Below, piece by piece: positions 17,679 through 26,506 of a stretch of DNA of 64,000 bases. Position 1 is the stretch's first letter. Every line of letters begins with the position of its first letter. Both the position numbers and the translations under genes were made by a program. The notes under the pieces were generated by a model. It did not search any database and was not told the DNA's origin. It was given only the letters and a program-made list of their open reading frames with translations. This DNA is from Nocardia brasiliensis NBRC 14402 (GTDB taxonomy: Bacteria; Actinomycetota; Actinomycetes; Mycobacteriales; Mycobacteriaceae), in NCBI RefSeq assembly GCF_000308475.2, contig NZ_BAFT02000113.1, positions 1 to 64,000 on the forward strand. Reading direction: 5' to 3'.

Positions 17679-18293
17679 ATGGTGAATCCGGGTAGAAGTA
17701 GCCGCAAATTCCGGCGACTGGTCCTGCTGACAGCCGTCATCGGAGCCTCGGCCCTCGCGCCGGTGGCGGCCTTCGCGGCCCCGGACACGCCCGCGCCCGC
17801 TGCGCCCACCACCGCCGCGCCGGTCACTCCGGCCCCGCCGGTGACACCCCCGCCGACCAACCCGCCCGCGCCGACGACCCCGCCGGTGACCACCCCGCCG
17901 CCCACCACGGCGCCCAAGCCGCCGGCCGATCCGTACGGCCCCGACGGCTACGACTCCTCCGGTTACGACCGGTTCGGGTATGACCGATTCGGTTACGACC
18001 GCGACGGATTCGACCGCTCCGGGCTGGACCGCTGGGGTAACGACCGGTCCGGCTACGGCCGCGACGGTTTCAACGACGAGGGCTTCGACCGTTCCGGCTT
18101 CGACCGCTCGGGCTATGACCGGTGGGGTTACGACCGATCCGGCTTCAACCGCGACGGCTTCGACCGTTGGGGTTATGACCGCTGGGGCTACACCGCGCAG
18201 GGCTGCGCCCGATCCGGCGAAGACAAGCCGGACGCCGATCACGCCGCCTGCGAAGCGCGACGGCAGCGTCCGCCCACCGGCAGTGCCTCCTGA
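17679..18293 (+). CDS. Secreted protein of 18 tandem G-[YF]-D-R-x pentads
   Basis: The 204-residue product has a signal peptide (charged start, hydrophobic 14-33, AFA-AP cleavage), then a Pro/Thr-rich linker (35-85). Residues 90-179 then have a glycine at every fifth position without a break. The consensus pentad is Gly, Tyr or Phe, Asp, Arg, variable (often Ser, Asp, Trp or Phe). Cys176 and Cys191 near the end may pair. I do not recognise a family, and it is not the A(D/N)LxX pentapeptide fold. The composition suggests a disordered, sticky or cell-wall-associated exported protein. The ATG has GGAGG six bases upstream. It lies between two beta-lactamase-fold genes. Confidence 0.85.
   Translation: MVNPGRSSRKFRRLVLLTAVIGASALAPVAAFAAPDTPAPAAPTTAAPVTPAPPVTPPPTNPPAPTTPPVTTPPPTTAPKPPADPYGPDGYDSSGYDRFGYDRFGYDRDGFDRSGLDRWGNDRSGYGRDGFNDEGFDRSGFDRSGYDRWGYDRSGFNRDGFDRWGYDRWGYTAQGCARSGEDKPDADHAACEARRQRPPTGSAS
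17946..18215 (+). repeat. 15-bp tandem repeat, 18 units, inside coding sequence
   Basis: Eighteen consecutive 15-base units encode the G-[YF]-D-R-x pentads. Units differ at third codon positions (for example GGTTACGACCG, GGCTATGACCG), so the protein period is held while the DNA has drifted. Confidence 0.9.
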
Positions 18294-19489
18294 GTCTCGT
18301 TGACCTGGCTGCTCTTTCGCAGCCGGGCCGAGAGTTCGTCCGGGTTCAGCCCGCGCAGAAGGCCGCGTCGAGCACGCTGTTCATCGCCGCCTGATACATC
18401 ACCGTGGTGAGCGGATCGGGCAGCAGGTTCATGCTGAGCGTGACGGCGCGTGACGGCGCGGGCCGGCGTGGCGGCGTTGACGACCAGGAAGCCGTTCATG
18501 GCGCCGCCGTGGCTCCAGATCTCGATCCCGCAGGCGTTGATCCGGCGGAACAACCCGAGACCGAAATCGGCGTCGCGGAGCGGGTCGCCGGAGGGCACGG
18601 TGCGCTGCATCTCGGCCAGCTGCGCGGGCGGCAACAGCTCACCGGACAGCAGGGCCATGAAGAACCGGCCGAGGTCGGCGCCGGTGGCGACCATCGCGCC
18701 GTCGGCCAGGCCCCAGCCCGGATCGATATCGGTGATGTCCACCAGCGCGCCGTCGAAGGCGTGGTATCCGCGCGGATGCGGCGCGCGAATCACATGCTCC
18801 AGCGGGAACAGTGGCCAGTAGGTGTCACGCAAACCGAGCGGGATGATGATCCGCCGGGTGACCTCGACCCCGACCGGCACCCCCGTGACGCGCTCGATCA
18901 ACGCGCCCGCCAGCAGGAAATCGGTATTGGAATAGCCGGAACTGGTGCGCGGTGCGAAGACCGCGGGCTGATCGAGACCCAGCCGGATCAGCTCCGCGGC
19001 CGGTCGCGGACGCTGCAATCGGTCGACCGAGGCCAGATCCAGGTAGGCCAGGTAGTCGGGGATCCCGCTGGTGTGCTGCAACAGATCTCGCACGGTGATC
19101 TGGTGCCCGTCGCCGCCGGGGCCGTGGACCACGCCCGGCAGGTACTGCTCGATCGGCGCGTCCAGCTCGACCCGGTGCTCCGCGGCGAGCTGCAACACCA
19201 CCGTCGCCACGAAGGTCTTGGTATTGCTGGCGATCCGCACCTGCGCGTTGTCCGGGAACGGCGCGCCGGTGGCCAGATCGCCTACGCCGCTGTCGATCTG
19301 CGCGTTTGCGCCGACGCCGCGCACCACCAGCTGGGCGCCGGGCACACCGATGGCCCGGATCAGCAGATCGAGGTCGGCCTGCAATCCCACCGGGGCGGGG
19401 CCGGGTTCCGCGACCGCGACCCCCGCCCCGGCGAACGCCGAAATCGTCACCGCCGCAACCACGGCGGCCGTCAGCCAGGAATACCGCAC
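18239..19489 (-). pseudogene. Secreted beta-lactamase-fold serine hydrolase, C-terminus frameshifted
   Basis: The protein opens with a signal peptide (GTG start, GGAG upstream, cleavage near AVA-EP). It carries A-S-N-T-K (nucleophile and lysine), Y-S-N and H-G-G motifs of class C beta-lactamase/D,D-peptidase-like hydrolases. After VNAATPARAVT the frame turns into an Arg/Ala-rich tail of about 65 residues that runs into the 3' end of the pentad gene. The break coincides with an exact 10-bp tandem duplication. With one copy removed, the reading continues LSMNLLPDPLTTVMYQ and stops at 18345. The present gene is probably damaged or switchable, unless the duplication is an assembly error. Confidence 0.8.
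18441..18460. repeat. 10-bp tandem duplication causing a frameshift
   Basis: TGACGGCGCG occurs twice in direct succession inside the serine hydrolase gene. One extra copy shifts the frame by one base and replaces the last 33 or so native residues. Confidence 0.9.
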
Positions 19490-19582
19490 CAGATCTCCAC
19501 TTCGTCGCCCGTGATCCCTTACCGGTATCTCGTTCGACGGGGCAACCGTTTACGCCCCAGGAGATTTCGTGCGGCCTGCGGC

Positions 19583-20833
19583 TCAGGCGGTTTCGACCTC
19601 GATGGTCATGCCCGCGCCGCGCAGGCGCTCGGTGAGCGCGTCGCCCATGGCCGCGCCCGGGGTGAGGATGCCCGCGAGCTCCGGCTGGTTCGCGGTGTCG
19701 AAGGCCAGGCACAGCCCGCTCTCGCCGAGCAGCACCGCGGTCGCCTTGTAGCCGGGATCGCCCTGGCCGGCGAAGGTCGCGACGTACTTCGCGCCTGAGG
19801 AGGTGCGGGTGAACGTCTTCATGGTGAACCAGCCGCTGTCCCTGGCCTTTTCGCTGGGGCCGGTGCCGGGCTTGGGCAGCACGCGGTCGAGCAGCTTGCG
19901 GCCCACCGACACTCGCGACAGCACCGCGCCCGCGGCCATGCCCGCGACGATGCCGCCCGCCAGGCCGGCCGCGACCAGCGGCGCCGCGGGCGACTTGCCC
20001 GCGCTCATCACCTCGCGGTAGCGGAAGTTCTTGCCGTACACCCAGCCGAGCAGGCCGTTGGTGCGACGGACGATCTTGGTGTTGTGCGACGCCATGACGA
20101 AGGTGCTCACCCAGCCGTCCAGGCTCGGGTCGATGGCGCTGGCGCGCGAGAGCGCCTGGTCGGTCTGGCGGCCGACGTCGGGATCCATCGACTTGTCGGG
20201 GCTGAGCGAATACGGGTGGCTCAGCACGGCCCCCTTCTTCGGGTCGGCGGCGATCGCCTCCATCATCGCCCGGCCGGAATCGATGGTGCCGCCGCTGACC
20301 CCGCCCTTGAGCCAGGCGACCAGCGTCGTCTCTTCCAGCTCACCGGTGTTGTCCGCGACCGAGCGCCGGTACAGCTGGTAGACGCTCAGGTCCGACGGAA
20401 TCGAGTCGTAGCCACAGGAATTCACGATCTTCGCGCCGGTCTGCGCGGCCTGCTCGTGGTACTGGTCGATCGCGTCGCGGATGAACAGCGGCTCGCCGGT
20501 GAGGTCGGCGTAGTGCGTGCCCGCCTGTGCGCAGGCGGCGACCAGCGGCAGGCCGTAGCGCAGGTACGGACCGACCGTGGTGACGACGACCTTGGTCTGC
20601 GCGGCGAGTGCGTCGAGCGCGGCCTGGTCGCTGGAATCGGCCACCACCAGACCCCAGCCCGCGGCGGGCGGGCCGAGTTCGTCGCGCACCTTGGTCAGCT
20701 TGTCCAGCGAGCGGCCGGCCAGCGCGATCCGCGCGGATTCCGGTGCGGCGGTGAGCAGGTACTGCGCGGTGAGCTTGCCGACGAAGCCGGTCGCGCCGAA
20801 CAGGACCAGGTCGAATTCTCGAGTGTCTGCCAT
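19583..20833 (-). CDS. Saccharopine dehydrogenase-like / trans-acting enoyl reductase family protein
   Basis: This 416-residue protein has an N-terminal Rossmann domain (F-G-A-T-G-F-V-G at 12-19) and a long C-terminal domain with a Gly/Ala-rich hydrophobic stretch near 285-308. The family includes saccharopine-dehydrogenase-like oxidoreductases and the mycobacterial trans-acting enoyl reductases that act with polyketide synthases in lipid synthesis. The lysine-pathway function is not implied. The ATG lies 20 bases after the ABC1-kinase stop, so the two probably share a transcript. Confidence 0.8.
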   Translation of the reverse strand: MADTREFDLVLFGATGFVGKLTAQYLLTAAPESARIALAGRSLDKLTKVRDELGPPAAGWGLVVADSSDQAALDALAAQTKVVVTTVGPYLRYGLPLVAACAQAGTHYADLTGEPLFIRDAIDQYHEQAAQTGAKIVNSCGYDSIPSDLSVYQLYRRSVADNTGELEETTLVAWLKGGVSGGTIDSGRAMMEAIAADPKKGAVLSHPYSLSPDKSMDPDVGRQTDQALSRASAIDPSLDGWVSTFVMASHNTKIVRRTNGLLGWVYGKNFRYREVMSAGKSPAAPLVAAGLAGGIVAGMAAGAVLSRVSVGRKLLDRVLPKPGTGPSEKARDSGWFTMKTFTRTSSGAKYVATFAGQGDPGYKATAVLLGESGLCLAFDTANQPELAGILTPGAAMGDALTERLRGAGMTIEVETA

Positions 20834-20853
20834 TGTCTTCCGTTCTGCGGGGT

Positions 20854-22293
20854 TCAGGCCTGGGGACGGGCGGCCTTGGTGGGCTTGGCGGCCTTGGTGC
20901 GCGACTTCTTCGGCGCGACCGGCGGATGATCGGCCAGCCAGACATGGTGCGCCTGACCGAGTTCGGTGGCCGGCGGCTCGTTGTAGAGCCATTCCCGGGA
21001 AATGCGATGCCAATTCGCGGTGCAGCCGAGCTGGCCGAGCATGCCGAAGGTGAGGAAATCGGCCCGGCGGGAGAACAGGTGCTCCGGCGGCAGGTTCTGC
21101 TGCTTCATCCCGGCGAACTCGCTGGCCCGCGGGTCGACCGCGAGCAGGAAAGCGCCGCTGGCCAATTCGGGGGTGATCGTCAGATCCTCGTCGATCAAAC
21201 ACCATTCGGAGGCGGCCAGCACGTATTCCAGGCACTCCTCGGCGCCGATCTCGTCCGGCGAATCGATCACGCCGCGCTCGATCATCAACTGGCGCAGGTC
21301 TTCCGCGCGATCCTCGGCGGCCGCGCGCAGGCAGGTCAGCTCGAACTGCACGTGGTCGGCGTCCATCCGGTTGAACAAGCCGAAGTCGAGGAAGCCGACC
21401 CGGCCGTCCGTGGCGAGCAGCACATTGCCCGGGTGCGGGTCGCCGCAGAACTCGTTGAAGGTGAACAGCGAACCGACGTAGAAGCGGTAGATGATCTCGC
21501 CGATCCGGTCGCGTTCGGCGTCGGGCAGCTGGCGGATCTCCTCGAAGCCCTTGCCCGCCACGTATTCGCTGACGAGCACGCGGGTGGTGCTGAGCTCCGG
21601 CATCGAGCGGGGCACCACGATGAACGGATGCCCGGCGTAGAGCTCGGCGATCTGCAGTTGGGTATTCGCCTCGGCCTGGTAGTCGAGCTCGCTCTCCATG
21701 TTGAGGCGCAGCTCGTCGAGCACGGCCGGGGTCACCCACGGCATCGCCGATTGCAGCACCCGGCGGAACATGGCCAGGTTCTTCAGGTCCGCGCGCACCG
21801 CGGCGTCGATCCCGGGGTACTGCACCTTCACCGCGACCTGGCGACCGTCGCGCAACCGGGCGCGATAGACCTGGCCGATCGAGGCGGCGGCGATCGGCTC
21901 GGCCTCGAACTCGGCGAAGATCGCGTCCAGCGGCTGACCGAAATCGTCCTCGATCACCTGGCGCATCGATTCGAAGGACACCGACGGCGCCGCGTTGCGC
22001 AGCACGGCCAGTCGCTTCTGGAAGCGCTCGCGATGGTCCTCCGGCACCAGATCGAGATCGAGCACCGACATCATCTGCCCGAGCTTCATCGCGACGCCCT
22101 TCATGGTGCCGAGCACCATGACCACCTGCTCGGTGGTGCGAATCATCGACTCCTCGGCCATCTTCGCGCGTACCGCCTCGGATCTGCCGCGCATCGACAG
22201 CCGCGCGCGTTGCGTGCGGATCACCGAACTGGCTGCGACGGCACCGAGCTTGGTGCCACGAGCAAGCCGCGAGGTCGGTACTTGCTTCGCCAT
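20854..22293 (-). CDS. ABC1/AarF/UbiB family atypical kinase
   Basis: The 479-residue protein shows the family's K-x-G-Q motif (K-L-G-Q at 70-73), an AVKVQYP lysine strand, G-D-P-H-P-G-N-V and D-F-G-L. UbiB-type proteins support quinone and lipid handling and may work as ATPases. A Lys/Ala/Pro-rich tail ends it. The ATG has GGAGG eight bases upstream. The gene before it on the same strand is the TetR regulator, separated by about 200 bases that hold GCTAGC motifs. Confidence 0.88.
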   Translation of the reverse strand: MAKQVPTSRLARGTKLGAVAASSVIRTQRARLSMRGRSEAVRAKMAEESMIRTTEQVVMVLGTMKGVAMKLGQMMSVLDLDLVPEDHRERFQKRLAVLRNAAPSVSFESMRQVIEDDFGQPLDAIFAEFEAEPIAAASIGQVYRARLRDGRQVAVKVQYPGIDAAVRADLKNLAMFRRVLQSAMPWVTPAVLDELRLNMESELDYQAEANTQLQIAELYAGHPFIVVPRSMPELSTTRVLVSEYVAGKGFEEIRQLPDAERDRIGEIIYRFYVGSLFTFNEFCGDPHPGNVLLATDGRVGFLDFGLFNRMDADHVQFELTCLRAAAEDRAEDLRQLMIERGVIDSPDEIGAEECLEYVLAASEWCLIDEDLTITPELASGAFLLAVDPRASEFAGMKQQNLPPEHLFSRRADFLTFGMLGQLGCTANWHRISREWLYNEPPATELGQAHHVWLADHPPVAPKKSRTKAAKPTKAARPQA

Positions 22294-22407
22294 CGAGGTA
22301 CCTCCATTGGTGCCGGCGCGCGGGGCGGTGACGCAGCGCACTCGGCGCACCGCTCGGGTTCAGAGTAGCCAACCGCACGCCAATGTCGAGCCCTGTGTCA
22401 CACTTTT

Positions 22408-22472
22408 GCTAGCACCTCAGCTAGCGCCGTGCCCAGGAACTTCGGCGCTCGTTCGGGCATGCCGCTAGCACC
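22408..22472. promoter_or_regulatory. Cluster of GCTAGC/TAGCACC motifs between tetR and the ABC1-kinase gene
   Basis: GCTAGC occurs at 22408, 22420 and 22464. The first two are six bases apart and form a symmetric pair. Two copies continue as TAGCACC, a heptamer that also forms both arms of the operator at 24741. A -10-like TACTCT for the ABC1 gene lies about 45 bases further downstream on the minus strand. Binding by the neighbouring TetR protein is inference. Confidence 0.4.
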
Positions 22473-22490
22473 CGGAAGTCGGACGTGCGA

Positions 22491-23171
22491 TCAGTTTTCC
22501 GAGTCGGCGCCCGGCGTGGGCAGCACATGCGGCTGCGCGTTGAAGATCTCCCGCGAACCATTGGCGCGCGCCATCCCATCGATGGCGCTCCAGGTCATCA
22601 TGGTGAGGTAGTCGATCACTTCCTCGCGCGACATCGACTTGTTCGTGGTCCACCAGTGCGTGGCCAGCTGGATGCCGCCGACCAGCACGTAGGACCACAG
22701 CATCGCGCCGTCGGTCTGGATGCCCTTGGCCGACGCGCGGTCGAAGATGACCGCGGCGACCACCTCGGCGAACAGCTTCTCGAACTCGGCGAGCGAGGAC
22801 GGATCCGAGCCGTTGCCCATGATGAAGCGGTAGACCTCGGGATCCTCGTCGACCGTGCCGACGTACTCCGCCAGCGCCGAGCGCACCAGCTGGTACTCGT
22901 CCGCGTCGAGGCTGATCGCGCCGTACACCCGCGGCATCAGCGTGGTCTCGATGAACCGCTGCATGGTCGCGTGGACCAGGTCGTTCTTATCGGAGAAGTA
23001 GCGGTAGAGCACGGTTTTGGAGACGCCGATCTCGGCGGCGATCTCGTCCATCCCCGCATTGCTGCCACGGGCTCGCACAGCGGCCAGGGTGCCGTCGACG
23101 AGTTCCTCGCGGCGGTCGATCTTGTGCTGGCGCCATCGGCGTTTGCGGCCGTCCGTTCGGCCGGTGCGCAC
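22491..23171 (-). CDS. TetR family transcriptional regulator (Rv0472c-like)
   Basis: The 226-residue protein has the TetR DNA-binding domain near residues 24-66, with the helix-turn-helix GMDEIAAEIGVSKTVLYRYFSDKNDL. The C-terminal ligand domain is of unknown specificity. The position beside a divergent DUF445 gene matches Rv0472c. The start is uncertain: the frame stays open upstream without an ATG, and the GTG chosen lacks a clear ribosome site. Confidence 0.85.
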   Translation of the reverse strand: MRTGRTDGRKRRWRQHKIDRREELVDGTLAAVRARGSNAGMDEIAAEIGVSKTVLYRYFSDKNDLVHATMQRFIETTLMPRVYGAISLDADEYQLVRSALAEYVGTVDEDPEVYRFIMGNGSDPSSLAEFEKLFAEVVAAVIFDRASAKGIQTDGAMLWSYVLVGGIQLATHWWTTNKSMSREEVIDYLTMMTWSAIDGMARANGSREIFNAQPHVLPTPGADSEN

Positions 23172-23365
23172 CGCCGCCGGTCGATCGGCGATCTCGCCGA
23201 CGTCGACAAGGTCATCGGTGGACAGCGTGGGCTCCCTTGTTAGTCGGATTCTCCGTGCGCCTCAAGCTTAGGTCCCGGCAGGCAGTGATATGCGCGTTTG
23301 GGTCCCAGTGCGACGGGTTGCACAACTTCGGTGCCTGCGGCGCTGTGCCGGGTATGCACAGCAGA

Positions 23366-24712
23366 ATGGAGGACATGGAGAAAGCTCCCGGCAACATCGC
23401 GGTGGTGGAGGCGGCCCCGGCGCCGCCCGCGGCCGCGCCTCTCGGCTTCGCCGCCGTCCTCGACGAGGCGGGGAAACGGCGGGATCTGTGGCGGATGAAA
23501 GCGCTCGCCACCGGGCTGCTCGCCACGGCGACGGCGATCTATCTGTTCTGTCGCTGGCTCGAATCGCGCGGTTCGGGCGGGGACTGGGTCGGCTACGTGC
23601 GGGCCGCGTCGGAGGCGGGCATGGTCGGCGCGCTGGCCGACTGGTTCGCCGTCACCGCGCTGTTCCGGCATCCGCTCGGCCTGCCCATCCCGCACACCGC
23701 GATCATCCGGAAGAAGAAGGATCAGCTCGGCGAGAGCCTCGGCGCCTTCGTCGGCACCAACTTCCTCTCCCCGGAAGTGGTTTCGGCGAAGGTCAATTCG
23801 GCGCAGATCTCCTGGCGGGTCGGGCGCTGGATGGCCGATCCCGGGCACGCCGCCCGGGTCGCGCAGGAGAGTTCCACCCTGCTGCGCGCGGTGGTCGGCG
23901 TGCTGCGCGACGAGGACGTGGAACAGATCATCGACCAGACCATCGTGAAGCGGATCGCCGAACCGCTCTGGGGTCCGCCGATCGGCCGGGTGCTCGCCGA
24001 ACTGCTGGCCGACAATCGGCAGCTCGCGCTGCTCGATCTGCTCGCCGAGCGCGCGCACCAGTGGGCACTCGGCTCGCAGGAGACGATCGATCGAATCGTG
24101 CTGCGCGACGCACCGCAGTGGGCGCCGAAGTTCGTCAATATTTTGCTGTCCGAGCGGATCTATCGGGAACTGGTCGAGTTCACCTGGAAGGTGCGCTCGA
24201 ATCCGGAGCACGAGGTGCGGCTGGCGGCGAATCGTTTTCTCGAGGAATTCGCCGACGATCTCCAGCACGACGACGCCATGATCAAAAAGGCGGAGCGGAT
24301 CAAGGCGCAGATCATGGGCCGCGAGGAAATCACCGGAATGGCCGAGGCGACCTGGCGCGCGGCCAAACGGTTGATCCTGGAATCGGCCGACGATCCGAAC
24401 AGCACGCTGCGGCGCAAGGTCGGCGAGAATGTGCGGCAACTCGGCGAGCGGTTGCGCGACGACGCCGACATGCGTGCCAAAGTGGACGGGTGGATCGACC
24501 GCGGGGCAAGGTATCTCGTGGAGAACTACGCCGGGGAGATCTCGACGCTGGTTACCGATACGGTTGCCAGGTGGGATGCCGATGAGGCGAGTAAGAAGAT
24601 CGAATTGCAGGTCGGGCGTGACCTGCAATTCATTCGAATCAACGGAACGGTCGTGGGTTCGCTTGCGGGCCTTGCGATCTACACGATCTCGCAGCTGATG
24701 TTCGGCGGCTGA
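23366..24712 (+). CDS. DUF445 membrane protein (Rv0473-like)
   Basis: The roughly 448-residue protein has a membrane helix near the N-terminus (KALATGLLATATAIYLFCRWL) and another at the very C-terminus (VVGSLAGLAIYTISQLMFGG), with a long helical region between. This is the DUF445 layout. The family also shows A-D-W-F-A-V-T-A-L-F-R-H-P-L after the first helix. Function is unknown. The start could be 23354, 23366 or 23375; GGAGG lies inside the first codons of the middle choice. Confidence 0.85.
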   Translation: MEDMEKAPGNIAVVEAAPAPPAAAPLGFAAVLDEAGKRRDLWRMKALATGLLATATAIYLFCRWLESRGSGGDWVGYVRAASEAGMVGALADWFAVTALFRHPLGLPIPHTAIIRKKKDQLGESLGAFVGTNFLSPEVVSAKVNSAQISWRVGRWMADPGHAARVAQESSTLLRAVVGVLRDEDVEQIIDQTIVKRIAEPLWGPPIGRVLAELLADNRQLALLDLLAERAHQWALGSQETIDRIVLRDAPQWAPKFVNILLSERIYRELVEFTWKVRSNPEHEVRLAANRFLEEFADDLQHDDAMIKKAERIKAQIMGREEITGMAEATWRAAKRLILESADDPNSTLRRKVGENVRQLGERLRDDADMRAKVDGWIDRGARYLVENYAGEISTLVTDTVARWDADEASKKIELQVGRDLQFIRINGTVVGSLAGLAIYTISQLMFGG

Positions 24713-24740
24713 GCGACAGCGCGCCGAATGTTTGCCGAGA

Positions 24741-24786
24741 GGGTGCTAACAGACTGCTTGCAATAGTTAGCACCCTGCCCTAGAAT
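24741..24786 (+). promoter_or_regulatory. Promoter and 10-bp inverted-repeat operator of the xre-hbhA operon
   Basis: A -35 TTGCAA at 24758 and a -10 TAGAAT at 24781 are 17 bases apart. The perfect inverted repeat GGGTGCTAAC (24741-24750) and GTTAGCACCC (24766-24775), with a 15-base spacer, straddles the -35 and enters the promoter spacer. A bound protein would block RNA polymerase. Autoregulation by the XRE product is one option. Confidence 0.65.
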
Positions 24787-24816
24787 TGAACTCGTACAAC
24801 CGCCAGAAGGTGAGTG

Positions 24817-25320
24817 ATGGCAGACCAGCCCGAGGTTTCCGCCGAGTACCCCGAAGGTGCGGCCGAGCAATCGGCCGGCGTCGGCGAAAAAGCGGCCCGC
24901 GTCGTGCACGCGGCGCACGACATCGGAGGCTTCATCAGGGCACAGCGAGAGGCCGCGCAAGTCTCGCTGCGTCAGCTCGCCACCCTTGCGGGAGTGAGCA
25001 ATCCGTACCTCAGCCAGATCGAGCGCGGATTGCGCAATCCGTCCGCCGAGGTACTCGCGCAGATCGCCAAGGCCCTGCGGGTGTCTTCGGAGGTGTTGTA
25101 CGTCCGGGCCGGCTATCTCGAACAACGGGCACACAGCCCGGTTCGCGATGCCCTGCTTGCCGATACGTCGATCAGCGAACGGCAGAAGCAGGTGCTGCTC
25201 GAGATCTATGAATCGTTTCGCCGGGAAAACGGAGGGAACGAGCCAGGGGGGGAAGGGGACAGCGCCGTTCCACGCACGAATACCGAAACTCCGCCACGCC
25301 AGGAGCACGAAACACCATGA
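24817..25320 (+). CDS. XRE family transcriptional regulator (Rv0474-like)
   Basis: This 167-residue protein has a Cro/C1-type helix-turn-helix at about 40-95 (VSLRQLATLAGVSNPYLSQIERG). An acidic N-terminal extension precedes it and a disordered, charged tail follows. Its M. tuberculosis counterpart Rv0474 also precedes hbhA. The ATG six bases after AGAAGG was preferred over a GTG three bases earlier. The stop overlaps the hbhA start (ATGA), so the two are coupled. Confidence 0.9.
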   Translation: MADQPEVSAEYPEGAAEQSAGVGEKAARVVHAAHDIGGFIRAQREAAQVSLRQLATLAGVSNPYLSQIERGLRNPSAEVLAQIAKALRVSSEVLYVRAGYLEQRAHSPVRDALLADTSISERQKQVLLEIYESFRRENGGNEPGGEGDSAVPRTNTETPPRQEHETP

Positions 25321-25985
25321 CAGACAAGACCAATCCCACCGTGACCAAGCCGCTGCTCGCCACCGTCGGCGCGGGCGACGCGCTCTACACCGCCGTCACC
25401 GATGTCGTCACCCAGGTGCGTGAGCGCGCCGCGGCCACCGACGTCTCGGCCCGGGTCGAGGAGGCGCGCGAGCGCTTCGCCAACGTGCCCGCCGACGTGC
25501 AGGCCCAGTTCGAGACCCTGCGCGAGCGCTTGGCCGGACTGCCCTCGGAACTGCCGGAGGACCTCGCCGAACTGCGCGAGAAGTTCACCCCCGAGGAGCT
25601 GCGCGCGCTGGCCGACAAGTACTACCACCAGGTGCTCGACCTCTACGCCGATCTCGCCGTGCGCGGTGAGGAGACGGTCGAGCGGCTGCGCACGAACCAT
25701 CTGGTCGAGGAGCAGATCGAGCGCGTCAAGCCGCTCTACACCGACGCCGTGACCCGCGCGGAGGACGTGCTGGGCCGGGTCAACGGCCTGCTCGGCCGTC
25801 CGGCCAAGGTCGAGGACGAGGTCGTCGCGCCGGTCGTCGACGCCGAGGTCGTCACGGTGACCACCGAGACCACCCCGGCCGCCGCCGAGGAGCCCGCCGC
25901 GCCGGTCGCCAAGGCGCCCGCCGCCAAGAAGGCCCCGGCCAAGAAGGCCGCGCCCGCCAAGAAGGCGGCGCCGAAGAAGGCGTGA
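25317..25985 (+). CDS. hbhA: Heparin-binding haemagglutinin-like protein
   Basis: The 222-residue product has the HbhA plan: a short N-terminal segment, a long helical coiled-coil region (about 30-150) rich in Glu, Arg and Ala, and a C-terminal tail of repeated A-K-K-A-P/A units. In mycobacteria the Lys-rich tail binds heparan sulfate and the protein is also tied to intracellular lipid inclusions. The order xre-hbhA matches Rv0474-Rv0475. No signal peptide is present, as in known HbhA. Confidence 0.88.
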   Translation: MTDKTNPTVTKPLLATVGAGDALYTAVTDVVTQVRERAAATDVSARVEEARERFANVPADVQAQFETLRERLAGLPSELPEDLAELREKFTPEELRALADKYYHQVLDLYADLAVRGEETVERLRTNHLVEEQIERVKPLYTDAVTRAEDVLGRVNGLLGRPAKVEDEVVAPVVDAEVVTVTTETTPAAAEEPAAPVAKAPAAKKAPAKKAAPAKKAAPKKA

Positions 25986-26054
25986 CAACGCCCCGTCACC
26001 TGCCGCGCCGACGGTCGATTCGACAGGGCCGCAAGGTGATTGAAGATCGATGAG

Positions 26055-26092
26055 GCAACGCCCCCGCACACCCTGAGGTGCGGGGGCGTTGC
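26055..26092 (+). terminator. Terminator after hbhA
   Basis: A perfect 15-bp stem (GCAACGCCCCCGCAC and its complement) closes an 8-base loop 69 bases after the hbhA stop. The -10 hexamer of the next gene begins only 3 bases after it. Confidence 0.85.
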
Positions 26093-26108
26093 TCGTATGA
26101 TGGGTGAG

Positions 26109-26405
26109 GTGAATATGGTGCACGGATTGACCGGGATGATCCTGCTCGTGCTGTGGCTTGCGGCACTAGGCGCGACGATCTTTGCGCTGATTCATGCCGT
26201 GCGGCAGCGGCCCGACGCGTTCACCGCGGTAGACAAGCTGACCAAGCCGATCTGGCTGGCCATTCTCGGCGTCGCGGTGCTGCTGCTGCTGCTCTCGCCC
26301 GCGGGCCTGGGCCTGCTCTCGTTCGCCGCGATCATCGCGACCGGCGTCTACCTGGCCGATGTGCGGCCGAAGGTGGACGAGATCCAGCGCGGTCCGCGCT
26401 GGTGA
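26109..26405 (+). CDS. Small membrane protein, DUF2516 type (Rv0476-like)
   Basis: The 98-residue product has two or three hydrophobic segments (GMILLVLWLAALGATIFALIHA, and a pair from LAILGVAV to AAIIATGVYLA) and a charged C-terminus. Its size, position and sequence type fit the DUF2516 proteins next to hbhA. Function is unknown. A TATGAT hexamer seven bases before the GTG predicts a leaderless mRNA; ATG at 26115 is an alternative start. Confidence 0.75.
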   Translation: MNMVHGLTGMILLVLWLAALGATIFALIHAVRQRPDAFTAVDKLTKPIWLAILGVAVLLLLLSPAGLGLLSFAAIIATGVYLADVRPKVDEIQRGPRW

Positions 26406-26506
26406 GCTCGCGCGGCAGCGCCGCGATTATCGCCGGTCGAGCAGTTCCGGCCGCGAATAATCGATAACTTTTTGCGTGCTCGCACTAGCAAGCGGCACGA
26501 ATCGGA

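Noticed and set aside
19583..22378. 931-codon frame that appears to fuse two genes
   Set aside because: Only the part from 20833 leftwards (saccharopine-dehydrogenase-like) is real. The upstream part is an off-frame reading of the ABC1-kinase gene.
24741..24775. CIRCE-like element (HrcA site) before xre
   Set aside because: The arms resemble TTAGCACTC, but the last bases differ and the spacer is 15 rather than 9 bases. The downstream genes are not chaperones.
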